In this document: in pieces, positions 10,884 to 22,505 of the stretch
How the letters are laid out: the number at the start of each line of letters is the position of its first letter
Numbering within the stretch: position 1 is the first letter of the stretch
Assembly: GCA_021464525.1 (NCBI GenBank)
Contig: JADRCO010000716.1
Location: 1-27,739, forward strand
Length of the DNA: 27,739 nucleotides
Source of the DNA: Rhizophagus sp. LPA8_4_AMF
Lineage: Eukaryota > Glomeromycota > Glomeromycetes > Glomerales > Glomeraceae
Reading direction: 5' to 3'
Made by a program: the position numbers and the translations under genes
Notes under the pieces: generated by a model
Told to the model about the DNA's origin: nothing
Seen by the model: only the letters and a program-made list of their open reading frames with translations
The model's database searches: none

Positions 10884-11762
10884 ATGTCTTTGTTGTTAAG
10901 TCAAACTTGGGAAGATAGGCTCAAATCCCATTATACCAAATATACTGAAAAGGAAAGGGATGATTTGTTCAAAATAATCAATCAATTCGAATGTAATGAA
11001 ATTTATAATCCTAATATTAACGAACACGAAATATTCGAGCATATATACAAACAATCCTCTCATGAAGGTGGAATGACAGCAAAAAGACAGCCAAACCCAT
11101 TTATGATTTTCAGAACTACTTTAGGAATAACCGCATCTCGTAAATCAATTAAGCTCGGAGACGGAACTTTTCAAAGTAAAACGGCTGGTTTATTGTGGAG
11201 AGGAGCAAAGCAATACGAAAAAAGGAATTTTGAAATTTTATCATCAAAGTTTAAGGATTTACACAAAATAATATTTCCAGCGTATGAATATAAGCCGAGA
11301 CAAAGAAACCCAGTCGCTGGCACTTTTGTTGATATGTCAAATAATAATTTTGGAACTAGAGTAATCGAATCTAATAACCAATCAATGTCTCAACAATCTC
11401 ATATATCCCGACAGATCCAGCAGATTTCTAATGATAACAGCAATGCTACATGGGATCAAACATCTTTATTACCTCCACTTACAAATTATACTGGATTAGA
11501 TTCAAATTTTATGATCGGTGGTTGGCCGTATCAACTTCAACAAAATCCATTATCATTTTGCCAAATTCCTCAATTCCCGTCAGCTGGATTGTATGCACCT
11601 CAATCATACTTACCTGCTGAGGATCTCTATCAAACAAATCCGTTAAACAATGAGTTGAATATGTTAAATAAAATCGATTATTTTCAACAAGCACCTCCTC
11701 CATCCATCGCTGAAAATTGTCCAATTCAATATTTTGATATAAATTATGGAACGAATTTTTAA
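10884..11762 (+). CDS. HMG-box (MATA_HMG-type) protein, gene 2
   Basis: A 292-residue protein if started at the ATG at 10884 (MSLLLSQTWED). The same frame runs open to 10722, but the added 54 residues are the translation of poly(T)/poly(A), so I prefer the internal start. The HMG box spans residues about 66-141. It begins AKRQPNPFMIFR, has the core tryptophan W105 in LLWRGAKQYEKR, then LSSKFKDLHKIIFPAYEYKPR. Directly after the box comes AGTFVDMSNNNFG, which resembles a motif in the same position in the two right-hand paralogues. The C-terminal half is rich in Gln, Asn, Pro and Tyr and has no known domain; such tails often act as activation or disordered regions. It is probably a nuclear DNA-binding regulator with unknown targets. 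It lies on the same strand as gene 1, 4.2 kb away, with the MULE between them. Confidence 0.88.
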   Translation: MSLLLSQTWEDRLKSHYTKYTEKERDDLFKIINQFECNEIYNPNINEHEIFEHIYKQSSHEGGMTAKRQPNPFMIFRTTLGITASRKSIKLGDGTFQSKTAGLLWRGAKQYEKRNFEILSSKFKDLHKIIFPAYEYKPRQRNPVAGTFVDMSNNNFGTRVIESNNQSMSQQSHISRQIQQISNDNSNATWDQTSLLPPLTNYTGLDSNFMIGGWPYQLQQNPLSFCQIPQFPSAGLYAPQSYLPAEDLYQTNPLNNELNMLNKIDYFQQAPPPSIAENCPIQYFDINYGTNF

Positions 11763-11862
11763 GGACATTTCAAATTACCATTATTTTTATTATTCGGGAT
11801 GCATAATTATATATGTACAAAAATTAAAAAAAAAGAAGCAATTCGAATTTTCGTATCATTTT

Positions 11863-12055
11863 TCCGTTTCCTCCATACGTTTCCTTTCTTAATCTTATTA
11901 ATTCGTCATTTTTTTCTATCAATTTCTGTTAATACGGTTTTCCGTTTATTACTCATCGCTTATTTTATAAATTAATCAATCGGTTTTCCGTTTCTTACCC
12001 TTATTATTTTATTGCCCGGTTTCTTACGAATTCATCGGTTTTCTTTACTCGCTGT
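11863..12055. repeat. Pyrimidine-rich imperfect repeats downstream of HMG gene 2
   Basis: The top strand is strongly T/C-rich. It repeats a theme of CGGTTTTCCGTTT followed by a TTAC-containing segment: near 11936, near 11982, shortened as CCGGTTTCTTACG near 12017 and as CGGTTTTCTTTAC near 12036. A related TTTCCGTTTCC lies near 11861. Spacing is irregular. It may be part of the 3' untranslated region of gene 2 or simple low-complexity sequence. Confidence 0.5.
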
Positions 12056-13531
12056 AAGGCTCCCACCCCCGTAATTTATGGAATCTCTTTAATTCTAAAA
12101 ATTCATCAATTTATTTTTTTTTTTCAAAATATATCATGTAAAACTCTCTTAAGTAAATATATAATTACCTGTAACAAAAAATATCACATATAATAAATTT
12201 TTTAACATTTAATAAAAGTTGTGAAAAAAAAAATTAAGTGGAAGGAATAAATTCTAAATAAATTATAAAAGAAAAACTTGATTAAATTTTATCGATTCTC
12301 AACGGTTTTTTTTTAAAAAACAAAATAAATAAATAAACTTTCGACGTTAAATAAGAAACAATTTTCTTAATAACGGAAGAAAATTCGATTTTTTGGTCAA
12401 TGAAATCAAATGATGATCATTTTAATTCAAAATGAATATATAAGGCATATATAACAAAGGTCTTTGAATATTTCATCATTGTGGAATGTTTCATAATTTT
12501 CCATTCATAAAATACCAAATTTCGTTCATAAGGTACTCTTTCATATGGGCGTTACTTCTTTGAAAGATTCCTGATTTAGGTCTATAGTAAAATAACTAAA
12601 TTAAATAAATTTATTAGAGAAAAGAGATTTGGAAAAAACAGGACTAAAACTTGTTTTTACAATCAAATGAAATCTAACCTTTTTTTTTTGCTTAATTTTT
12701 TAAATTCCGTTTTTTTTTTATTGTTTGTTTCCGAATAAGAGATAATTTTATCCTTTACCTTAACCTTTTTTCATTTAACAAATTTAATTATTTTTTTTCT
12801 TTTTCTTTTTCTTTCTTTTTTTTAAAAAAAAAGAAAATGAAATGATTTAATTGAATTTCTTCTCCATTCGGTTTTAAATCTCTTTCTTATATGTCTAAAT
12901 TAAATATACATTATTTAAATTAATAAATATTACATATAAATAATAATTCTATGAATATATAAATATGGAAATATTTAATCATTCATTTTTTTTTTTTATT
13001 TTAATTTTTATCGAATTAAAATAATTAATTCACGGCCGAAGGGATGATCAATTATGAAGAAATGATAAACTTATTTCATTATTAACTTATTTTTAAGTTT
13101 CGTTATAGCGGAAATTTTTATTATTAATTAAAACATGGATTCAATTATTATCCATTTTTTTTTTTTTTTGTTTGTCAAATTGCCTAAAAATATTCTCTAA
13201 ATAATCAATACGCCAAGCCGGAAATTCCGAGATACAAATTCCGAAATGATATTCCGAAATGACATTATTATTTAAGGGGAAATATAAAAGCCAAGCGTTC
13301 AAACAAAATTATTAAGCCAAAGTATGAAAAAAAAATATTTTTTTTTTCCACGATTTACTATTTTCACGTTAAACTTTTCTTTCCTAGACGAAACGGCTTA
13401 GCCTAATATGGTCTACGTATATCTTTAATTTTAATTTCGTTGTTATATTCTATACAAATTTAAATTTTCTTCTTTTGTAAATTAATTACATTTATCGTAA
13501 AACGTTCTGTGTAGTATCTATCCACTTATGT

Positions 13532-13599
13532 ATAGTATCCCCCACTGCTAAAACTATTGTACCAATACGAAACACCGCCTCGGAATATGGGGGCACTAT
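13532..13599. repeat. Imperfect inverted repeat with C/G-runs
   Basis: ATAGTATCCCCC at 13532-13543 pairs with GGGGGCACTAT at 13589-13599, around a 45-base less AT-rich loop (CACCGCCTCGG). Runs of five C or G are rare in this window. It may be a degraded small element; nothing supports an RNA gene. Confidence 0.35.
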
Positions 13600-14930
13600 G
13601 TTTAGGATGAAATCATGTGCAATATAAAAACTCCTTAAATTTTATCGAATGTTTTACGATAACCAATCATACGTGCAGAATTCAATTCAAGGATTTCTAA
13701 ATTTATAAATTGTGTTTAAAAAAAAATAAATTTTAGAGTTTTTGTAATAATTAATTATTTTTTTTTTTTTACTCGGAAAATACTTTTTTTTTATATACAA
13801 TTGTTAAAATAAAAATACACATGTTTATTCTTACTATTTTTTCCACTTTGTAAACTTTGTAATATAAATGGACAACAAGAAGAATTAACCATAATGATCT
13901 TTGCTTTTTTTTCATGATAAAAAAAAAAAGATTATAAAATTTTATTGTCGAGTTAACAAACTATTCCAATTTTAGTTAAAATAATTTTCTGTAATTACAA
14001 TGATACATTATTACATTATTATGAATAAATAAATAGCCACAACGATCATCATTATACTTTTGCTGCGTGTTTTCTAATTGGAACGGAAATAATAACACCG
14101 TTGGCGCCTCGGAGTCAATTTTCCATGGCTTGTATCCAAAGAAAATGAGCCAGAATATATTTAACGCGATAATAAAATCACTATCATTTTGTCATAATGA
14201 CATAGAATAATAAACGAAAAAGCGCCAACTAACCTAAATTTCAGATTCCGACAAGATAATGCATTTAATAACACATAAAGTAGGAATACAAACCACAATG
14301 TGTAAATTAAAACACTAATCCCCAATAGTTGGAGGCTTGTAACATATGCATTTCATTATGTGGCTAAAATCCTGCATCCAATCAGGTATTGATTTTGCGC
14401 CAATCATCAAAAGGAGGATAAAAACCTTCTAATAATATTAATAATATCACTCTTTGCTTATTAATTGTGTTTCTATATTTCATTTTCGAGCTCAGTGCTT
14501 CCATATAAAATGTTATGATAACAAAAAAATGTCCAGAGTCAAGTATCTCTGAGTTATTGCGCTAATCTTGATTTCAAATACAAATTATAATAATTATACA
14601 TAGACATCATTCACGGATAGATATATATATGTATAATTAGTTGTTAGCACAAGGAGACACGATTAATAAAACTTTTATGAACTTTTATTATAGTAAAAAG
14701 TATTTCCGTGACTATATGTTGATTTTGGAAATGGAAACTTTATTGTGCACAACAGCCACTAGTACCCTTATGTACATGTGACTGTATATACTATTAATTT
14801 GTAACGCATATCATTTATTCATTTATAATGTCCGATAACACGTGCTAAATTTATACAAAAGGTTGGCTAAAACCTGGCTAAACCTGAAATTTTGATTGGA
14901 TAAACTTTTAGTTAAGTAAAATTATTCTAC

Positions 14931-14995
14931 CAAGAAATAAAGATCATCGAATACTATTTCTATCAAGAAATCAGATCATCGAATTTTCTATTTCT
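14931..14995. repeat. 33-bp tandem duplication
   Basis: CAAGAAAT-AGATCATCGAAT-CTATTTCT occurs at 14931-14963 and again from 14964, with a few substitutions and small indels. Simple local duplication. Confidence 0.7.
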
Positions 14996-17425
14996 TCTTA
15001 AAAAGAACTTCATATTTTATAAAACTCCCTATTTTGTTATTTTTATATTACATTACATATCCATGTCGAAGATTTGCCACCGTAGTACCGTTAATGATTT
15101 AACAGAAAACGTTAGTAAAAAGAAAAAAAATGATGTTTCAGAATAATACTACTATTGTCAAATGACGCACATTTTTTCTTTCCTTCCTTTCTTTTTTTTT
15201 TGAAACGTAAACATTTACATAATTATCAATAAATAATATAGAAGATGGAAATTATTTATTATATTACCATATCTATTTATTAATTACTTATTATTATTTT
15301 TTTTTTTGATATGCCACAATATTATATATTGTACATATCAATCATGCTAAAAAAATCTCCTCATTGATAAGCTAATAGGATTAAAGTATATATGATCGCA
15401 AATTATGTAACGAGATACACAAATAAAACTCTATTTTTTCAATAATAGTTGTGTTATTGTGATGATAAGGCAATGTATTGTTTTTTCTTTTAATGGACAT
15501 TCTTTTATTACTCTCCCATGATTCTATCTAAACTTTGGTCATCTATTTTCTTTGTACATCATTGTTTGATAATCCTATATTTTCGAAATTTACAGTATAT
15601 TACATATATATAATCGGTTGAAATATATACAGTATGTGGTCATCTGATAAAACTTATAGTAATTAATATATGATATCGAAAATTAAAACTTTTTTCAGTA
15701 TTGTTATCGTACATTGTGAAGAATAATGAATTAATAATCATAGTTTTTTCAGAGGTTATTATTGCATCAAAAATTATTGCCAAGAGTTATTTTTTTTTTT
15801 TCTCATTATTCAGCTAAAAATATCTATGATCATACAGTACATTAAAAGAATTTTCTAAGTGAACGTAGGGAAAATGTCAGCCGCATCATATTATGTAAAA
15901 ATTTTGTTATTTATTTATTTGCATTTATGTAATCTTTAGTTTTGATTTTATTTTTGTTTATTAGATTTCTATGAGAAACTTCTGTGCAAGATTTCTATCA
16001 AAGATTTCCCAATCATTGAAGAATATGTAGATCATATACATTTTTGTATTTTTAACCAAAATAAGCAATTCCAAAGAATTTTCTTCGCCTCAATACATCT
16101 CGTGTTATTTTTAGGTAAATAAAAATTTATTTAAATACTCGGAATTCAATTTCTTTTTGTTTCTTTGTTTCTCCTTGTTTCATTTGACAATTAAATAATA
16201 ATAATAATAAAATCAAAACAAATAATAATAAATCATATCACAATGTAACAGAAACAATCAATTACTATTATTATTTTTTTTTTAAAAAAAAAAGAAAATT
16301 ATTTGTTTCCAGACCTTCCAGGCCATGGTACGTGCGAAAAAGAAGGTTCTATCACTTCTATGCAAGGAATATGTTGCTATTAATAAATTAAATGTTTAAT
16401 TTAATATTCCATAGATCATGATCTTCTCATTAATTGGACATTTTTTTTTTTAAAAAAAAATAATTATTATGATATAATTGAGATAAGTATATCATCACAA
16501 TTATATATGGTTTAAAGTCGTTGTGACATACATTATTTCAATTTTTTTTTTCATGTGATATTAAAAAGATTTTTTCCTTTAATTAATGATTTTTATTAAA
16601 AGTAAATCGACATTTATCAAAAAAAAGGAGCACGGAAAAAGAATCCGTATATGTGGAATTAGTACGTGAAATAAAAAGGGACCAAATTGTAATCTGCTGC
16701 TTATCACCTTATTCGCACTAAGAAGAAATAGAATTAGCAACAAATGTGAAAAATCTGCTGCTTATCTTTTTTATTAAGAAAAATCATTTTTCTTACCTTA
16801 TATGATAATAGACCGGATTTCATTGTTGTTTAAGTATTTGTTGTTATTTATTATTCAATCCTTGTTTATTTGATTGATCATTTTGAATGCACATATGATA
16901 TTGTATATATGTATAAAGGTTAAAATTCACATTGGTGATCTCCGAAAAATTATTTGCGATAACAAATATTAAAAATTTGTTGATATTTTGGCGTGAAAAA
17001 AAACAATATACAAATTTACAATGAATCTGATTAACGTAAGTTGATAATAATCAATTTTATACTTGATGACGGTAGTAATTACAATGAAAAGATCATCAAT
17101 AATGATATTGTGTATGTTATATGGTTAATTTCATACTAATTATACTAATTTAGTCCTATAATAGAATAAGGCTATGAAACATTATATTGTTCCAAATTAA
17201 CGTTCTGTTATACAGGATACTATGACGACACGCTCCCAAATAAAATGCCGTCTCGCGAGCAAAAAAGAACAATATAATTTAAATTCGAAAAAAAAAATTT
17301 ATTTCTCTTGAAGTTTTACTTAATTCACTCTCACGTGATAAAAAGAGCGACTTAGCAGAAATTAAAATCAATTCATAATGTTGGCCGGAATTAATAATTA
17401 ATTTCAAATTACTATTCGTATTAGT

Positions 17426-17603
17426 GAAATTAGATGAGAGTCCGGTCTGTTGTATCCATAGATCTTCCTATTGCCACCAAAGGAGCAAAAAAAAGAAAAA
17501 AAGAAATTAGATGAGAGTCCTAACGGTCGGTCTGTTCCTCCCATAGATACCTCCTATTGCCACCAAAGGGAGTAAAAAAAAAAATTAGATGATGAGAGTT
17601 CAG
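17426..17603. repeat. Two and a third tandem units of about 77 bp
   Basis: Units begin at 17426, 17503 and about 17582, each opening with (G)AAATTAGATGAGAG. The first two continue with GGTCTGTT, CCCATAGAT or TCCATAGAT, CCTATTGCCACCAAAGG and an A-rich tail. The third is cut off after GAGAGTTC. The A-rich ends of the units resemble those of retroposed elements, but I see no target duplication or other proof. Confidence 0.75.
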
Positions 17604-17640
17604 AGTTGGGCTAACTGGTAAAATACAAATTACGAAATAA

Positions 17641-17981
17641 GGGTATCGGGACTTTTCGCCGAATAGATATTTTGCCGAATGAACATTTCGCCGAAAATTA
17701 TTTTATTCCATTTTGGGTACTTTATTGTTTTATACTAAATAGAAATCTTTCTAGAAAAAATTTTGAATTAAATGATTTTATTAAATTTATCTCATTGTTT
17801 AGAATACATTAATCTTTTTTTAAGTTTTCAGGAAAATAAAGTTATTTATTTATTGCTTAACAATTAATATCAGTTACTTGAATGTAAAGCGATAATATTC
17901 TGGAAAAAAATAAGATCTCTAAAAATAATTTAATTTTTATTTTCATTGCGAGATGGATTTCGGCGAAATGTACCGTAACCC
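17641..17981. mobile_element. Non-autonomous MULE-like inverted-repeat element (MITE)
   Basis: This 341-bp element starts GGGTATCGGGACTTTTCGCCG. On the other strand at its right end it starts GGGTTACGGTACATTTCGCCG. The left end has three subrepeats with a 16-bp period, TTTCGCCGAA, TTTTGCCGAA and TTTCGCCGAA; the right end has one. The interior is AT-rich with no reading frame. The GGGT ends and tandem subterminal TTTCxCCGA motifs recall the complete MULE in this window but are not the same sequence. I find no clear 9-bp duplication (ACGAAATAA on the left, AAACAAAAT on the right), so the insertion may be old or a boundary slightly off. Confidence 0.65.
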
Positions 17982-20344
17982 AAACAAAATATGGGATCTT
18001 AATTAAATTTTAATTGGCGAAATTTGTATATAAATGAATAAATAACCGGAAACCATAGCAATTGTATTTGGGTTGTATGACGATATTATTTATGTAACAT
18101 TTATGAGACGTAAAATTTTTTTAAAACTTGAGCCATATTTTACTCAAACTGCTAAGTGCTAACCAATGTTAACCGATTTTAGGTTAACTTAACGATCTAT
18201 TATTTCAAATTGTGCAGCCACAACTATGCTAATACGAATAAAAAATTTCGACGATATAATATATATTTATTTTAAAATCACACCAGTAACCTCCACCGGC
18301 ATAGAATCTATGTATACTGTACGTAATACATAATGAGATGAGCCTGTTATCCCATGCATACCTAAGAAAAATTTCATATATACTGGGGCCGGGGAGCATC
18401 GGCGAATATTTAATCATTCCCGATATCTATGGATTAACAAGTATTTATTAGATAATTAATCATCGTTATTCCAAAAAATTTTTCACTGTATTCGCAGCCG
18501 ATGATTAAATTTTTACTAACAATGTGCAATTTTGCGTATGTCATATCTTAATAAAATGTCAAATATGATATTTATGTGAGTGAAATATAAATTTTAGTAA
18601 ATTTAATAAAATTTGAACAATTAATGTCGCCCTGCAGCGTACCGGTTCGTTAAAACGTACTGTTCTGAAATAATGTTTGTGTACTAGTACACCATATACA
18701 CCTGGAAAGTGTACTACATACAAAGGGTTTGTTATTAAAATACCGAAACCTTTGCACTTACTTTAGCGTTAATCTAACTTTTATGGTTTATAAACCATTA
18801 TATTCATCAATATATCTATGATATTTATACCTAGCTTCAAACTTATTATAAATAATCAGAAAATGCACCATTTAAACCGTTTTCGCTTTGGAATTATTAT
18901 CCTACCGTCCCCTGGTTCAGCTTTTGCTACCGAATATGATCCTAAACAAGATGATTTGATCAATTGATCAATGCGCTTGCTCCTACACTGATAATTTTTT
19001 TGTTTAAATCAGAAAAGAAAGAAATTTCAGAAAAAGAAAGGGTTATTGGAGAGAAAGAAGAATTGAAAAATGAAAACATATAATTACAATATAGAATTTG
19101 ACGAATCTCTGATGATTTTCTTATTATATATCTCTTTTTGTACTGCCAAGTATACTAGTTTTTATAAAAACTGCAAGGATTTTGCAACGCCCGTTTGTAA
19201 TTGGATTTCAATCTTTTTTTGGAATTACAGCCAGTTTTGTTTTCATTATAATTATAATTTAGATGTTGATAAAGGTTCAGAATTAATAATTAATTTTAAT
19301 ATTTGTCCCCCTCGCAATTGATTTTTTCTGATATTTATTTAATATTTTATACTAATATGTTAATGAAGACGTAATATCGCGCACTATTTTTTTAGAAATT
19401 TTATCACATCATTTTGTTTGAACGGGTATTTTTTATAAGTTGTTACTGATTTTCTAGAAATAGTTCATAGTTTCTGATTCGTCAGTGACGGAAGTTTATT
19501 TGATGAACTTAACCGATCTTCTCACCCAATTCTCCGATATCTATTTCTAAATATTTTTTTTAATTTATTATAGCTCCTAGAAGTAACTTGTACACCATTG
19601 TGTTCACAGAGTAGCAAAAACTGCAAGTTCATAAGTAATTGCAAAAGTTATTACTGGCTATTATAAGAATAAATAGTAAATGGTACATTGAATTTATTAT
19701 CAGTATATAATATTCTAAAAATTTTTCAAATTTGAAAATTAGAATATGTTTGGTTGTTCTGTATTATGACGATCTTGGCATCAAAAAAAGGTGCCGATAT
19801 TACATATATCACTCACTATCTAACGAGGAGATTATAAAATTAAAGATGAAAACGAGCGTGAAGAAAAAAAATATCAACCTACGTTGTTAACGTAAATTCC
19901 AATGTAATCCGTTATTAAATTAATTAGGTGCTAATTCTTGTTTTTATTGTTGAAATTTCAAATTTATGTGTTAATTTAAATTATTGGTTCCGCCATATTT
20001 TAGAATTTAATTATCACAGATCACGGTCTTTGTGATGTGGGATACGAAATTTAACGTAACTTTATTAAAACAAACAATTAGTTCATCGCGCACTTACGCA
20101 AAATGATGTTTGTAGTTTCTCAGGACTAGCTTAATAATTAAATTTGGATTTCCATTTAACGCTAATATTTGTGGTGGCGTGAGAAATAATACGTGGGAGA
20201 AATCCAGAGTAAATACGGATATTAAATATCTTGTGATCATTGATCGACGATCTCATGATGGGTTAACAATGATGGTCCTATTTTAATGACCAATTACCAT
20301 GGCGTGACTAAATTTCGTATGATTATTAAAATACAAAAATAGTT
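17982..20344. other. Gene-free stretch left of the segmental duplication
   Basis: No supportable gene. An 83-codon frame at 19070-19321 (+) has no recognisable domain and an AT-driven composition; I do not call it. A perfect 14-bp palindrome, GTGTACTAGTACAC, lies at 18679-18692 in a less AT-rich patch (18625-18735). Confidence 0.5.
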
Positions 20345-22430
20345 AATGATATTTTCGTTGCAGTGGAGGTATTTGCGTTTGTTTAAAATTTCAAAATAGG
20401 TTATTAAGAATATCAACTTAAATTATATTCAGTATTAATTGTTAATATCTGTCTATTCAAGGCTTCTAATTCAAAATATTATCAGTTTAATTTTTAGCCA
20501 AATTTTTTTTTACTGAATTAGATAAATTAAATTTTCTCATGATTTGTGTACCATTTCGGGCTTTCACTTGATCACCTTTCAACCAATTTTAGTTCAAAGA
20601 ATTTAATTTCGCTGTAAACATATCATTTAAATAACGTAGGCTGAAATTATTCAGAAAGGGAAGAACTACACGATTTCTCTTTTCTATGCATAATTCGATC
20701 CAAGAAGACCAAGGACTGTGAAGTGAATCATTTCTTTCGTAACAAAATTTGATCACCTGAAGATTTTTCTCGTCATTTTTTAGCAAGAACCGGAGAAATT
20801 ATTTTCTAAATTTGTTAACTTCAAATCTCATCATTATTTCCCTTACTAGTAAATATTACAAATTCATCATTTTTCTTTTAAGGCTTCTTTTTTATCTAAT
20901 TACCTTTGGCATTTGTTTCAAGTTTGTTTACGTTCGTAAATTGCGATCACTGGGGGTCGAACGTCACAGATTGCATGTATACAAAGAATTCGAAAAATTG
21001 CATGCAAATATGCAAATCTTGTTTTTGTACTAAAATTTTTTAAAATGCACAGTACTAAATTTATCAGTATTATGTCAATATTATAATATCGTTATTAATA
21101 TTTCTTTTTTTGAAATTTAAGTAATAAAGTAACTTCTTAATAAAGAAATCTTAATAATTCAATAATTTTGTTCCAATATTTAAATGTACTTCTGTTATAA
21201 AAGATTTCAAAAGCGCTTAATATGATTTGACACGATCGACATACTTTTCTGTTCGATAAAATAAAATTTGTAAATCTTAAACGTTACCAAGGAAAAACCA
21301 TTTTGATAATAAAAATATACTATTTCTTCGATTTGTGTTTTTATTTTAATGAAGTCGAAGAACCAACTATAGCAATTAATGCTAATTTCAAAAATTGATA
21401 AATAAAGTTTTAGAATTATTCGAAAAATTCAAGAAACTTCTCTCGTTCTAGCTTACCTGATTTTAAAATTAGTATGGGATGCTTACATAATAAAAATCAT
21501 ACCTTTATTATTATTTTTATTGAATTTGATAAATTATAACTTTCAGTTATTAATGAGATAAAATAATTTTGTATTTATGGAAAGTCATAATTAGAATAAT
21601 ATATAAAACGCGTTCTAGACAAATAATTCAAAAAGAAAGGCGTCCGTCGTTACACTGAACGATTTCAAATAATTATTATCTAGTAACAAATTTCAATATA
21701 GGAATAAAGCAACGCAAATACCTTATAGTCAGTCTATTTACAAATTTTTTAATATCTTCAAAGATTAATCCATGCATATTAAGAGGTGCATTTAAGGAAT
21801 AAAACTTTCTTATTCTTTAATTTTAATTATATAATGTAAAAAATTCACGAATTCGCATATCTAAACGGCTGACAATTTCAGATCTTAATTAAATTAGAAT
21901 CGTTTAAACGAAAAGAAAAGAAGAAATAAGCAAAGAATATAGAAATAAAAGTAATCTTCTAAAAATTCTTAAATTAAAAGACTGGAGCCACGATTATTAA
22001 ATTTTGGGATACAAATCACTCGGCTCGGTACGCAATGATCATATAAAATTACAAGAAATACACGATGATCACTTGTTTAGTTATGATTGAAACAATGGCA
22101 TTTTTTTTTTTATTTTTACTACTTGCAATACTTATAGTAATAAAAGGAATAAATTGCATAGCTTTCATAGATGATACCATATTGCGTAATAATATACACA
22201 GGCGGTCTCGATAAACTCATCCGTTCCATCAGAAAGAATCCGATATATCGAAAATAAATCTATTATTGTGCTATAATAATCCGTTCCAGACCCAACTCCA
22301 AGATTCCGGTTTATCAAGATTGCCTGTATAATTGATTTCATGAACTAAAGAAGGAAATAATAAAAATCTTATGTACTAATAAAGAAATTCGGAAATGAGT
22401 ATTTAGTAGTAAATATCTTATCGATTCAAT
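20345..22430. other. Non-coding part of duplication copy A
   Basis: No conserved reading frame is seen. Frames at 20589-20786 (-) and 20812-21033 (+) are not preserved in copy B, where indels break them. The TTGCAG near the left edge in both copies resembles a splice acceptor, so a decayed exon cannot be excluded. Apart from the small inserted element at 22199-22326, the content is AT-rich intergenic sequence lying 3' of the minus-strand HMG gene. Confidence 0.45.
22199..22326. mobile_element. Small inverted-repeat element (MITE) present only in copy A
   Basis: The terminal inverted repeats are CAGGCGGTCTCGATAAAC at the left and, on the opposite strand at the right, CAGGCAATCTTGATAAAC: 18 bp with three mismatches. 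The 128-bp body has no reading frame and contains ATCCGTTCCA twice. Copy B at the matching place (about 26655-26670) runs directly from GCGTAATAAATG to AATAAAAATCTTATG, without the element. The right end is followed by TA and the left region reads TATACA, so a TA target site as in Tc1/mariner elements is possible; the family is not proven. Confidence 0.72.
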
Positions 22431-22505
22431 CTAACAAAAATCATATTGGAAAATCGGGTCTTGTGGATTGAATGTTTCATTGAGAGGTTCATATATATTA
22501 ATATC
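22431..22505 (-). pseudogene. Relict C-terminal codons of HMG gene 3
   Basis: These 25 in-frame codons follow the premature TAG and end in a TAG at 22431-22433 that aligns with the stop of copy B. The last residues, QDPIFQYDFC, are identical to the end of copy B. It is former coding sequence, now probably 3' untranslated. Confidence 0.8.

Larger units (their letters stand above)
11763..17425. other. Long gene-free AT-rich stretch
   Basis: I find no supportable gene in this 5.6-kb interval. It is AT-rich with many homopolymer runs, including a mirror-like pyrimidine/purine block at about 12790-12840. The small repeats at 11863-12055, 13532-13599 and 14931-14995 are listed separately. The motif AATCTGCTGCTTATC occurs twice, near 16691 and 16752. 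Genes with many short exons could be missed by eye in such sequence. Confidence 0.5.

Noticed and set aside
17600..17640. Possible tRNA-like promoter box (TTGGGCTAACTGGTAAA) as in a SINE head
   Set aside because: Only a loose match to an A box, with no B box at the right distance and no foldable tRNA.
18679..18692. 14-bp perfect palindrome GTGTACTAGTACAC as an operator
   Set aside because: No nearby gene to regulate and no second copy; noted only as a palindrome.
19070..19321. 83-codon plus-strand frame
   Set aside because: No recognisable domain, aromatic-rich composition expected from AT-rich DNA, and no supporting context. It could still be a real lineage-specific gene, but nothing in the sequence supports it.
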